Assembly (NCBI RefSeq): GCF_025699295.1 | Contig: NZ_JAILWB010000027.1 | Coordinates: 1-60,716, forward strand | Direction of reading: 5' to 3' | DNA: 60,716 nt | DNA from: Hydrogenophaga sp. | Lineage (GTDB): Bacteria > Pseudomonadota > Gammaproteobacteria > Burkholderiales > Burkholderiaceae_C | Shown here: positions 49,796 to 57,897 of the stretch, piece by piece | How positions within the stretch are numbered: the stretch's first letter is position 1 | Layout of the letters: the number at the start of each line of letters is the position of its first letter | Translations under genes and position numbers: made by a program | Notes under the pieces: model-generated | What the model was told of the DNA's origin: nothing | What the model saw: the letters and a program-made list of their open reading frames with translations, nothing else | Database searches by the model: none

Positions 49796-51679
49796 TCAGC
49801 GCCGCCGGGTGCGACCGCCGCGCCGTCCGAAATTGCGCATCGAGGCGATCAGCAGCACGAGCACCAGGCAGCCCACCCACAAGGGCATGAGGCCCCAGCG
49901 CGCCGTCCAGCGGGCATAAGGGGTGAGGCCGCTGCGGCCCTGCACCACTGCCTCGAGCCGGCCGCGCGTGAGGCGCGGCAGTTCGTGCGTGACCCGCCCC
50001 AGGTGGTCGATGACGGCCGTGGCGCCCGTGTTGGTGGCGCGCAGCATGGGCCGCCCGAGCTCGATCGCGCGCAGGCGCGAGATGTGCAGGTGCTGGTCGA
50101 TCGCAATGCTGTCGCCGAACCATGCGATGTTGCTCAGGTTGACCAGCACCGTGGGAGCCGCGGTGGGGTCGCGGAACGAGGCCGCAAGCTCTTCGCCAAA
50201 CAGGTCCTCGTAGCAGATGTTGGGCGCGATGCGCTGCCCCGCCACGGCCCAGGCCGGTTGCGCGAGCGCGCCGCGGTTGAAGTCGCCGAGCGGGATCTTC
50301 ATGAGGTCGGTGAACCAGCGGAACAGTGGCGGAATGAATTCGCCGAACGGCACCAGATGGTGCTTGTCGTAACGGAAAAGGCCGTTGTCCGGGGTGTCCA
50401 GGGGGGCCTGACCCTGCAGACGGATGGCGGCGCCAGAGGTCAGCCCCCAGACGGAGTTGGTGTAGCCCTGCTCCAGGCTACCCAGTGGCAGACCCAGCAG
50501 TGCGCTCACACCGGTGCCGGCCGGCTGCTGGGCCAGATCGCCCAGCAAGGGTTGCCAGAAATCGGGACCGAGTTGCCCAGGCAGCAGGGGCACGGCGGTC
50601 TCGGGTGCCACCACCAGCTGCGGCCCGGTGGCGCTGCCGCGTGCGGCCTGCACGGCGGCGGCCAACTGCTGCGGATACCAGGCCAGCGCCTGTGCCACGC
50701 CGGTGCCGGGTTCGAACTTCTGATCCTGCGCGATGTTGCCCTGCAGGAGCCAGACGCGCAGTTCCCCGGTGGTTGCCGTGTCGCGCTGACCCAGCCCGCG
50801 CCACGCCGCGCCACCGCCCAGCAGGCTGGTCAGCAGCGCGCCCACCAGCAGCAGCAGCGCCAGCGCGCGCAGTGCGCCGGGCCAGCCATCGGCCAGACCG
50901 GGCACCAGCCGGGCCTGCACGCGCGGCATGGGCGCGGCCATGCGCGATCCCGCCGCCGTGCGACTCGCGGGGCGGCTGACCGGCGACAGCATCCAGGCGC
51001 TGAAGCGCCTCCACGCGCCGGACACGAGCGATGCCAGAGCGTAGGCCAGCACCGCCGCCAGGAAACCCATGCCGTACACCCCCACCAGCGGCGCCCAGGG
51101 CGCCATCAGGTCCACCTGCGCATAACCGCCGGCACCCCAGGGGAAGCCGGTGAACCAGTGGCCGCGCGCCAGCTCCGCCAGTGTCCACACCGAGGCAAAC
51201 ATCAGGGCCTGGGCGGTGCGTGAGACTGGCGCCCAGGCACACAGGAAGCCCACGGCCAGCGCGTAGTAGATGGCGAGAAAGCCGGCCAGCGCGAACACCG
51301 CCAGCACGGCCAGCCAGGCCGGCAGGCCACCGTAGGTGTGCAGCGAAATGAACAGCCACCAGAAGGTGCCAGCCAGCCAGACGGTGGCAAACACCCAGCC
51401 CCGCCAGACCGCCTGACCGACGCGCGTGGCGTACTGCAGGGCCAGCACCAGCAGGGCGAGCGAGACGATCTGCCAGCCGCCACTGGGTTGACCCGGCACG
51501 GCGCCCGGCAAGACCCATTCTGGCAAGGGCCAGGCGATGGATGCGGCCTGCAGCGCGCCCCCCAGCAGGCACACCAGCCACCAGACGAAGCCGCTACCGC
51601 GCGCGGCACGCCCGGGTGGGCGGCGGCTCATCGGGTTGAAGCTCGACGGCGTGTGCAGTGACCCGAACAGGCTGCGCAT
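49796..51679 (-). CDS. lnt: Apolipoprotein N-acyltransferase
   Basis: The 627-residue inner-membrane enzyme adds the third acyl chain to lipoproteins. An N-terminal membrane domain of about six helices is followed by a periplasmic nitrilase-fold domain with the triad Glu (VVAPETAVPLLPG), Lys (LFRYDKHHLVPFGEFIPP) and Cys (APNICYEDLFGEELA), and a C-terminal helix. It is longer than E. coli Lnt (512) owing to an Arg/Pro-rich loop near residue 245. ATG 51679 lies 14 bases after corC; an ATG 16 codons later is equally possible since neither has a clear ribosome site. Confidence 0.95.
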   Translation of the reverse strand: MRSLFGSLHTPSSFNPMSRRPPGRAARGSGFVWWLVCLLGGALQAASIAWPLPEWVLPGAVPGQPSGGWQIVSLALLVLALQYATRVGQAVWRGWVFATVWLAGTFWWLFISLHTYGGLPAWLAVLAVFALAGFLAIYYALAVGFLCAWAPVSRTAQALMFASVWTLAELARGHWFTGFPWGAGGYAQVDLMAPWAPLVGVYGMGFLAAVLAYALASLVSGAWRRFSAWMLSPVSRPASRTAAGSRMAAPMPRVQARLVPGLADGWPGALRALALLLLVGALLTSLLGGGAAWRGLGQRDTATTGELRVWLLQGNIAQDQKFEPGTGVAQALAWYPQQLAAAVQAARGSATGPQLVVAPETAVPLLPGQLGPDFWQPLLGDLAQQPAGTGVSALLGLPLGSLEQGYTNSVWGLTSGAAIRLQGQAPLDTPDNGLFRYDKHHLVPFGEFIPPLFRWFTDLMKIPLGDFNRGALAQPAWAVAGQRIAPNICYEDLFGEELAASFRDPTAAPTVLVNLSNIAWFGDSIAIDQHLHISRLRAIELGRPMLRATNTGATAVIDHLGRVTHELPRLTRGRLEAVVQGRSGLTPYARWTARWGLMPLWVGCLVLVLLIASMRNFGRRGGRTRRR

Positions 51680-51693
51680 GGGCGGGCGCTGCC

Positions 51694-52560
51694 TCAGGCC
51701 TCGCCCGGCACGGGCAGGACCTTGAACCACTTCACCGCGCCACCCTTGGAGTGCAGCACGGTAAACCGCAGACCATCGAGTTCATGCACCTCGCCGCGCC
51801 GGGGCACGTGGCCCATGGCGTGGGCGATCATGCCGCCAATGGTGTCGAAGTCGTCCTCGGACAGCGCCAGACCGAAGGACTCGTTGATGCGTTCTATGGG
51901 GGTGTCACCACTCACCCGCCAGGTGCTGTCGGCCAGAGCGAAGATGTCGCCGTCGTCTTCGACCACGTCGAATTCGTCCTCGATCTCGCCCACGATTTCT
52001 TCCAGCACGTCCTCGATGGTGATCAGCCCCGCCACACGCCCGAACTCGTCGATCACGATGGCGAGGTGGTTGCGGTTGCCGCGGAACTCGCGCAGCAGGT
52101 CGTTGAGCCCCTTGCTCTCCGGCACGAAGGTGGCCGGGCGCAGCAGCGCGCGGATGTTGAGTTCGGGCGCGCGCTGCAGCTTGAGCAGGTCCTTGGCCAG
52201 CAGGATGCCGATGATGTTCTCGCGCTCGCCCTCGAACACCGGAAAGCGCGAGTGGGCGGTGTCGATGACCAGGTGCAGCAGTTCGTCGTAGGGTGCATCG
52301 ATGTCGAGCACGTCCATGCGCGGCGCGGCCACCATGACGTCGCCGGCGCTCATGTCGGCGATGCGGATCACACCTTCGAGCATCACGCGCGACTCGGCGT
52401 TGATGATGTCGTTGTCCTCCGCCTCGGCGAGGGTTTCGATCAGTTCGTCCTTGGAATCCGGGCCGGGATGGATGAACTCCGCGAGCTTTTGCAGGAAACC
52501 ACGTTTGTCAGCTTGACGCAGGCTGCGCTGCGGTCCACCGCTGGGAGGGGATTCGGCCAC
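51694..52560 (-). CDS. CorC/HlyC-family CBS-domain protein
   Basis: The 288-residue cytoplasmic protein has HPGPDSKDELIETLAEAEDNDIINAESRVMLEGVIRIADMSAGDVM, two CBS domains (about 70-195, including VIDTAHSRFPVFEGERENIIGILLAKDLL and HLAIVIDEFGRVAGLITIEDVLEEIVGEIEDEFD), and a C-terminal transporter-associated domain ending GGAVKWFKVLPVPGE. Members are linked to Mg/Co efflux; the gene next to lnt is conserved in proteobacteria, where this protein is often called CorC or YbeX. The start is GTG 52560, without a good ribosome site. Confidence 0.92.
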   Translation of the reverse strand: MAESPPSGGPQRSLRQADKRGFLQKLAEFIHPGPDSKDELIETLAEAEDNDIINAESRVMLEGVIRIADMSAGDVMVAAPRMDVLDIDAPYDELLHLVIDTAHSRFPVFEGERENIIGILLAKDLLKLQRAPELNIRALLRPATFVPESKGLNDLLREFRGNRNHLAIVIDEFGRVAGLITIEDVLEEIVGEIEDEFDVVEDDGDIFALADSTWRVSGDTPIERINESFGLALSEDDFDTIGGMIAHAMGHVPRRGEVHELDGLRFTVLHSKGGAVKWFKVLPVPGEA

Positions 52561-52653
52561 TGAGGATGGAGAGAGGTTGTAACGGTGCGAAAGGATACCG
52601 CAAGCACGTGCCCGGACGCAAAGCCGCGGCCGGCCGGGCGCCTGGGGCCGCTT

Positions 52654-53382
52654 TCAGCCGCGCACGCGTTCCCGCGCTTCGCGCACTCCCTGCCGGATCT
52701 CCTGAAGCATTGCCAGAATGCCCCAGAACTGACGGGCCTGGGCCTTGAGGTGGTAGTCGGTGATGGCCACCCTCTCGTTGACCAACTCGGTCACGCGCGA
52801 GTCGAAGTCGGCCGGCGGCAGGCGCAGGTGTGCCTCGGACTCGGAGCCATCGCGCTCGATGTCCGCCCCCGCCTTGCGCGCAATCCGGAGCATGGCGGTG
52901 TTCTCGGACAGCGCGTGGATGAACAGCATCTGCACGCCTTCGTTGCGCGCGTGCATGACGGCGCGCTCAAACAGCCGGCTGCCGTAACCGCGCCCCCTGG
53001 CAGACTTGGACACCGACACGCCGAACTCGGCGCAGCTGGTGTACTGCGGGTCAAGTGAAAAGGCCAGGTGGGCCATGGCGATGAGTTCCAGCCGCCGGTT
53101 GAAGATGCCGAAGAGTTCGTCGCGCTCGAAGTTCAGCTGCGCCACATAGCGCCGGATCTGCTCGTCATTGGCCGCATAGCCGAAGCGCAGGTAGCGGTCG
53201 TGCGCGTCCAGCTCCAGCAGGTGGTTTTCGATCCGGTCGAGCTGGCCCGGGCCGATCGAACGGATGGGCACCACCACCGAGCTGGGCGTATTCGGCCTGG
53301 CCCCGGGTGCGGACGAGGCCGCGCGCGCCACGGCCTGCGCCTGCAGCGGTAGCGACTTGAACCAGCGGGTGGGATCAACCAT
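52654..53382 (-). CDS. GNAT-family N-acetyltransferase
   Basis: A 242-residue protein with a GNAT core (about 55-190): IRSIGPGQLDRIENHLLELDAHDRYLRFGYAANDEQIRRYV, and the acetyl-CoA loop VSKSARGRGYGSRLFERAVMHARNEG (R-G-x-G-Y-G). The FxGYAxNDEQIRRYV block resembles acyltransferases found in Burkholderiales of unknown substrate. The C-terminal 50 residues are a charged helix. ATG 53382 has no Shine-Dalgarno; a promoter-like pair suggests the mRNA could begin at or near the ATG. Upstream in-frame starts exist but lack similarity. Confidence 0.82.
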   Translation of the reverse strand: MVDPTRWFKSLPLQAQAVARAASSAPGARPNTPSSVVVPIRSIGPGQLDRIENHLLELDAHDRYLRFGYAANDEQIRRYVAQLNFERDELFGIFNRRLELIAMAHLAFSLDPQYTSCAEFGVSVSKSARGRGYGSRLFERAVMHARNEGVQMLFIHALSENTAMLRIARKAGADIERDGSESEAHLRLPPADFDSRVTELVNERVAITDYHLKAQARQFWGILAMLQEIRQGVREARERVRG

Positions 53383-53389
53383 GGAAAGG

Positions 53390-53417
53390 AATGTACGGGT
53401 TATCCCTATATCGACAA
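53390..53417 (-). promoter_or_regulatory. Possible promoter for the GNAT gene
   Basis: On the minus strand TTGTCG (53417-53412) and TACATT (53395-53390) are 16 bases apart. Transcription would begin about 7 bases later, at the ATG itself, giving a leaderless message. Confidence 0.35.
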
Positions 53418-53469
53418 GGACTGTTGTCCCTAAACAAGGCGCAGCCCGACGGACGGGCTCCATGGGCCC

Positions 53470-53943
53470 TCACAGAGGCAGTGCGGTAGTGCTTTTGACC
53501 CTGTCCATCACGAAACTGGTCTTGCAGTCCTGCACGCTGGGGTGCTTGAGCAAGGTGTCCATCATGAAGCGCGAATAGGCCGCCATGTCCGAGACCAGTA
53601 GTCGCAACTGGAAGTCCATCTCGCCGGTAAGCGCCACGCACTCCACCACTTCGGGCCAGGCCAGTACGCTGGCCCGGAACTGGTCCATCGGGTTGCGCTT
53701 GGCGCTCTCGGCGTGTTTCTCCAGCCGCACATTGACGTAGGCCGTCAGCCCCAGGCCCACCGCCTCCGGGCGAACCAACGCAACGTAGCGCTCGATGACA
53801 TGTGCGTCCTCCAGCCGGCGCACGCGGCGCAACACCGCGCTGGGCGAGAGCCCGACCGCCTCCGCGATCTGGTCATAGGTGGCGCGCCCGTCGGCCTGCA
53901 GGCTGCGCAGAATGTGCCGATCCAGCTTGTCCAGTGCTTGCAT
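53470..53943 (-). CDS. Lrp/AsnC-family transcriptional regulator, divergent from hpd
   Basis: The 157-residue regulator has an N-terminal helix-turn-helix (LDKLDRHILRSLQADGRATYDQIAEAVGLSPSAVLRRVRRLEDAHVIERYVALV) and a C-terminal RAM/AsnC ligand domain (VNVRLEKHAESAKRNPMDQFRASVLAWPEVVECVALTGEMDFQLRLLVSDMAAYSRFMMDTLLKHPSVQDCKTSFVMDRVK). It is divergent from hpd-phhA with a dyad between them, so it probably responds to an aromatic amino acid (phenylalanine or tyrosine) and controls their breakdown. ATG 53943 is the family start. Confidence 0.92.
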   Translation of the reverse strand: MQALDKLDRHILRSLQADGRATYDQIAEAVGLSPSAVLRRVRRLEDAHVIERYVALVRPEAVGLGLTAYVNVRLEKHAESAKRNPMDQFRASVLAWPEVVECVALTGEMDFQLRLLVSDMAAYSRFMMDTLLKHPSVQDCKTSFVMDRVKSTTALPL

Positions 53944-53953
53944 CGCCTGAATT

Positions 53954-53970
53954 TTGCAGGTTTCCTGCAA
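53954..53970. promoter_or_regulatory. Dyad operator for the Lrp-type regulator
   Basis: TTGCAGG, TTT, CCTGCAA is a perfect 7-base dyad lying 11 bases upstream of the regulator ATG, in the 118-base region shared with hpd. Its size and position suit an Lrp/AsnC binding site. Confidence 0.6.
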
Positions 53971-54061
53971 TCCGGACAAGTGGAACGCCCTCAAACGCCG
54001 GAATCGTGACACCCTGCGCCGATACAGTGGCGCATCCCAATTCACGCCCACGGAGACTGCC

Positions 54062-55183
54062 ATGAACACCCCCCTGTCCGCCGCCGCCCAGACCGCCACC
54101 GCCGCCTGGGAGAACCCCATGGGCACGGACGGCTTCGAGTTCATCGAATACGCCGCACCCGATCCCGTGGCCATGGGCGCGCTGTTCGAGCGCATGGGTT
54201 TCAAGGTGATCGCGAAGCACCGCCACAAGGCCGTCACGCTGTACCGCCAGGGCGAGATCAACTTCATCATCAACGCCGAGCCCGACAGCTTCGCGCAGCG
54301 CTTTGCACGCCTGCACGGCCCGAGCGTGTGCGCCATCGCCTTCCGCGTGCAGGACGCCAAGGCGGCGTACGAACGCGCCATCGGGCTGGGCGCCTGGGGC
54401 TATGCGCAGTCGGCGGGGCCCGGCGAACTGAACATCCCGGCGATCAAGGGCATTGGCGACTCCATCATCTATTTCATCGACAAGTGGCGCGGCAAGAACG
54501 GCGCAAGGACCGGCGACATCGGCAACATCGGCTTTTTCGACGTGGACTTCGAACCCTTGCCCGGAGCCGAGCTCAACCCGTTGGGCCACGGCCTGACCTA
54601 TATCGATCACCTCACCCACAACGTGCACCGCGGACGCATGGACGAGTGGGCTGGTTTCTACGAGCGGCTGTTCAACTTCCGCGAGGTGCGCTACTTCGAC
54701 ATCGAAGGCCAGGCCACGGGCGTGAAGAGCAAGGCCATGACCAGCCCCTGCGGCAAGATCCGCATCCCGATCAACGAAGAGGGCAACGAGAAGGCCGGCC
54801 AGATCCAGGAGTACCTGGATCGCTACCACGGCGAAGGCATCCAGCACATCGCCATGGGATCGACCAACCTTTACGACACGGTGGATGCGCTGGAGCTCAG
54901 CGGCGTCAAGCTGCTCGACACCAGCGAAACCTATTACGAGCTGCTGCCCCGGCGCATCCCGAACCACGGCGAAGACCTGGAGGCCCTGAAGCAACGCAAC
55001 ATCCTCGTTGACGGCACGCCCGGCGAACTGCTGCTGCAGATCTTCAGCGAGAACCAGCTCGGCCCGATCTTCTTCGAGTTCATCCAGCGCAAGGGCAACC
55101 AGGGCTTTGGCGAGGGCAATTTCAAGGCGCTGTTCGAGACCATGGAACTGGACCAGGTCCGACGTGGCGTGCTGAAGGCCTGA
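54062..55183 (+). CDS. hpd: 4-hydroxyphenylpyruvate dioxygenase
   Basis: The 373-residue Fe(II) dioxygenase converts 4-hydroxyphenylpyruvate to homogentisate. The iron ligands are visible: H183 (LTYIDHLTHNVHRG), H262 (EGIQHIAMGSTNLYDTV) and E339 (PIFFEFIQRKGNQGFGEGNFKALFETMELDQ). The N-terminal barrel includes GTDGFEFIEYAAPDP. The length is typical of the bacterial enzyme. It is followed 11 bases later by phhA, so the pair should be one transcript under the divergent Lrp regulator. Confidence 0.97.
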   Translation: MNTPLSAAAQTATAAWENPMGTDGFEFIEYAAPDPVAMGALFERMGFKVIAKHRHKAVTLYRQGEINFIINAEPDSFAQRFARLHGPSVCAIAFRVQDAKAAYERAIGLGAWGYAQSAGPGELNIPAIKGIGDSIIYFIDKWRGKNGARTGDIGNIGFFDVDFEPLPGAELNPLGHGLTYIDHLTHNVHRGRMDEWAGFYERLFNFREVRYFDIEGQATGVKSKAMTSPCGKIRIPINEEGNEKAGQIQEYLDRYHGEGIQHIAMGSTNLYDTVDALELSGVKLLDTSETYYELLPRRIPNHGEDLEALKQRNILVDGTPGELLLQIFSENQLGPIFFEFIQRKGNQGFGEGNFKALFETMELDQVRRGVLKA

Positions 55184-55194
55184 AGGAGCGCAAC

Positions 55195-56049
55195 ATGGCC
55201 GTCGAACCTGTCGTCTACGGCGCCAGCGAGCGTCCGCCGCGCGGCGACTATTCGCGCGCCCGCGACGACTACACCTGCCCCCAGAACTGGGCCGCCTATA
55301 CGGACGCGGACCATGACACCTACCGCCGGCTCCACGAACGCCAGAGCGCGCTGCTGCCGGGGCTGGCCGCCCAGGCCTTCATCGACGCATTGCCCTCACT
55401 GGGCGTGAGCAACCGGATCCCGCGCTTCGAGGAAATCAACGAGCGCCTACGGCCGGCAACCGGCTGGGAGCTCGTGGCCGTGCCGGGCCTGATCCCCGAG
55501 CGCCCGTTCTTCGACCTGCTGGCGCACCGGCGATTTCCCGTGACGGACTGGATCCGCACACCGGCGGAGTTCGACTACATCGTCGAACCCGACGTGTTCC
55601 ACGACCTGTTCGGCCACGTGCCACTGCTGTTCAACCCGGTGTTCGCCGACTACGTGCAGCGCTACGGTGCGGGTGGCCTCAAGGCGCACGACCTGGGCGC
55701 TGGCGAGTTGCTCTCGCGCCTGTACTGGTACACGATCGAGTTCGGACTGATCCGCCAGCCCGACGGGCTGCGCGCCTATGGGGCCGGCATCCTGAGTTCA
55801 TCGGGCGAGCTGCGCCACAGCGTCACCAGCCCGCAAGCGCGGCGCATCGCGCTCGACCTGCTGCGCTGCATGCGCACGCGCTACAAGATCGACGACTATC
55901 AGGCCACCTACTTCGTGATCGACAGCTTCGAGCAACTGTTCGAAATGACGGCGCCCGACTTCGCGCCGCTCTATGAGGCCGTGCGCTCGCTCGGCGATCT
56001 GCCCGCCGACGCCAGCATCGCCAGCGACTCATCCATCACCCTGGGGTGA
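55195..56049 (+). CDS. phhA: Phenylalanine 4-monooxygenase
   Basis: The 284-residue bacterial, non-tetrameric phenylalanine hydroxylase makes tyrosine with a pterin cofactor. Iron ligands are H136 and H141 in PDVFHDLFGHVPLL and E182 in LYWYTIEFGLI; also visible are GWELVAVPGLIPERPFFDLLAHRRFPVTDWIR and GAGILSSSGE. ATG 55195 has GAAGGAG upstream and follows hpd by 11 bases. The 3' 79 bases overlap the convergent hydrolase gene. A pterin recycling gene (phhB) is not in the window. Confidence 0.97.
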   Translation: MAVEPVVYGASERPPRGDYSRARDDYTCPQNWAAYTDADHDTYRRLHERQSALLPGLAAQAFIDALPSLGVSNRIPRFEEINERLRPATGWELVAVPGLIPERPFFDLLAHRRFPVTDWIRTPAEFDYIVEPDVFHDLFGHVPLLFNPVFADYVQRYGAGGLKAHDLGAGELLSRLYWYTIEFGLIRQPDGLRAYGAGILSSSGELRHSVTSPQARRIALDLLRCMRTRYKIDDYQATYFVIDSFEQLFEMTAPDFAPLYEAVRSLGDLPADASIASDSSITLG

Positions 56050-56960
56050 AACGCCATCGCCACATGGGCGGCGCCGTGCACAAGCCGGTTGTCGGCCCCG
56101 GGCAGCGTGGCGGTGGACGCCGGAAACACGATATTGTCGGCGTTGGAGTACCAGCACACGAAGCGCGCGTAGGTGCTCGCGAGCGCGTTCCGGGACTCCC
56201 GCTCCACCAGCCCACGCAGCCAGTCTCCGTCCAGTCGCATCTGACGGCCATTGGCCACGCGACTGAAGCGCCCGAGCCAGGTGCCGCGGTGCGGACTGCC
56301 AATGGTCACCACGGCATGCACTGGAGTGCCAAGCGCGCTCGCCATCCAGGCCCGCGCCACCAGACCGCCCATGCTGTGGCACACCAGCATCGGTGGACGC
56401 CCCGTGAGTGCGTGCGCGCGGCGCACTGCGTCGTCGATCAGCGGGATGTAGTCGTCGATGTCGCCGAACACGGGCTCCAGATTGACCGACGCATAGGGAA
56501 TGCCCTGGGCGCGCAAACGGCGCATCCACGGCAGCCAGAACCCCCGGTTGCACACGAAGCCATGGACGAGCACCACGGCAGGTGTGTCCGCGTCCGATGG
56601 GCCAGCGTCGTCGGGCAGGCTGGTCCATCGGAACGGCTGGCGCCAGGCGAACACCACGGGCGCTACCCGAACCTCCTGCCACCAGGCGCCGAGCACGCCA
56701 CGCCAGCCCGCTGGTTGAGTGGGGTCCTGGCGGTTCAACCACGCGGCGGCCATGCCCTCCAGCCCGAGCACCAGCGCATAGCCGCCAAGCGACAGAGCCG
56801 CACCCACCACCGCCACACTCGGTGAGCGAGACCACCAGAACCACAGCCATGTGAGCGTGAGGCCCAGCGTGCCCAGCACCAACACTTGCTGCAGCCGCGC
56901 AAGGCTGGAGGTACGGGGTACGGCTGAACGCGCAGTGCGGGCTTGTTGGTCGGAGATCAT
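55971..56960 (-). CDS. Membrane-anchored alpha/beta-hydrolase, lipase-like
   Basis: The 329-residue protein has an N-terminal membrane region (residues about 24-70: VLVLGTLGLTLTWLWFWW...VAVVGAALSLGGYALVLGLEG) then an alpha/beta-hydrolase: oxyanion turn VVLVHGFVCNRGFWLPWMRRLRAQG, nucleophile Ser in LVCHSMGGLVARAW (a GxSxG variant with Cys), acid region YSNADNIVFPASTATLPGADN, and His in LVHGAAHVAMAFHPRVMDESLAML. Its active site would face the periplasm or membrane surface. Substrate unknown; relatives are triacylglycerol lipases or esterases. ATG 56960 is chosen at MISDQQARTAR. The 3' end overlaps phhA by 79 bases on the other strand. Confidence 0.85.
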   Translation of the reverse strand: MISDQQARTARSAVPRTSSLARLQQVLVLGTLGLTLTWLWFWWSRSPSVAVVGAALSLGGYALVLGLEGMAAAWLNRQDPTQPAGWRGVLGAWWQEVRVAPVVFAWRQPFRWTSLPDDAGPSDADTPAVVLVHGFVCNRGFWLPWMRRLRAQGIPYASVNLEPVFGDIDDYIPLIDDAVRRAHALTGRPPMLVCHSMGGLVARAWMASALGTPVHAVVTIGSPHRGTWLGRFSRVANGRQMRLDGDWLRGLVERESRNALASTYARFVCWYSNADNIVFPASTATLPGADNRLVHGAAHVAMAFHPRVMDESLAMLASAGRSPSERTAS

Positions 56961-57027
56961 GCGCTGACTATCGCACGGAGCGCACACACGACAGTAGACT
57001 GGGCGCTCAGCCAAGTCTGCGTATCCC

Positions 57028-57774
57028 ATGAGCCCTCCCTCCAGCGCCGCCGACCTCATCAGAGCACATCTGGACCGCGTGAACCGGCTGCGGGAACAAG
57101 CCCGCAGCGCGGGGCTGGCCCGCGCGGTGGACGAGGTCAAGCGGCTGCAGGCGGCACGCTTCCGGGCCACCTATGCGGACTTTCTGCAACACCCCATCCA
57201 TGCATCGGCGACGCGCTTCTTCCTCGAGGAGCTGTACGGCGTACACGACTTTGCCCAGCGCGACGCGCAGTTCGCGCGCATTGCCGGCGCGTTGGAGCGG
57301 CTGTTTCCGCAGGCCGTGGCCCAGCTTGCCGTCGATCTGGCTGAAACCCATGCGCTCACGGAGGTGCTGGACCACGAACTCGCCACGCACTGGCTGGCAC
57401 TGGAATCTGTGCAGCCGCCGGCACTGCGCTACACCCTGGCCTGGCGCAACACCGGCCAGCGAGAAGCGCGCGCGCGCCAGCTTGCCGTGGTGCAGCACAT
57501 GGGGCTGGAACTGCAACGTCTTACGCGCATGCGGGCCCTGCGCATGGCCCTGCGCATGATGCGCAACCCGGCTCGCGCTGCCGGACTGGACGCCTTGCAG
57601 CACTTCCTGGAGAGCGGTTTCGATGCCTTTGCCTCGCTGGGCGACGCACGCCACTTCCTGGACACGATCAGCGCGCGTGAGTCGCGCTGGATCCACACCC
57701 TGTTCGATGGTCACGAGTCGGACTGCTGCGCCGCCCTGGCCGCCGAACTGGCGCTCGACCCCATGCCGGACTGA
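57028..57774 (+). CDS. FFLEELY motif protein
   Basis: A 248-residue all-helical cytoplasmic protein with the name-giving motif in HPIHASATRFFLEELYGVHDFAQRDAQFARI. A family of unknown function with this motif is found in Burkholderiales and other proteobacteria, often near fatty-acid metabolism genes. The C-terminal half includes LQHFLESGFDAFASLGDARHFLDTISARESRWIHTLF. Here it sits 123 bases ahead of fadD on the same strand, with no shared overlap. Confidence 0.88.
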   Translation: MSPPSSAADLIRAHLDRVNRLREQARSAGLARAVDEVKRLQAARFRATYADFLQHPIHASATRFFLEELYGVHDFAQRDAQFARIAGALERLFPQAVAQLAVDLAETHALTEVLDHELATHWLALESVQPPALRYTLAWRNTGQREARARQLAVVQHMGLELQRLTRMRALRMALRMMRNPARAAGLDALQHFLESGFDAFASLGDARHFLDTISARESRWIHTLFDGHESDCCAALAAELALDPMPD

Positions 57775-57897
57775 GCTGCGGGCCCGCTTTCAGCGAGCGT
57801 GAGCTTTGCGTGACAGCCTCCTAGGGCAGCCCCGGTACCGACGATCGCGCGCTCTTGCCAGAATGGCCGCTTCTTCCATCCATGTACCCACCCGCCC

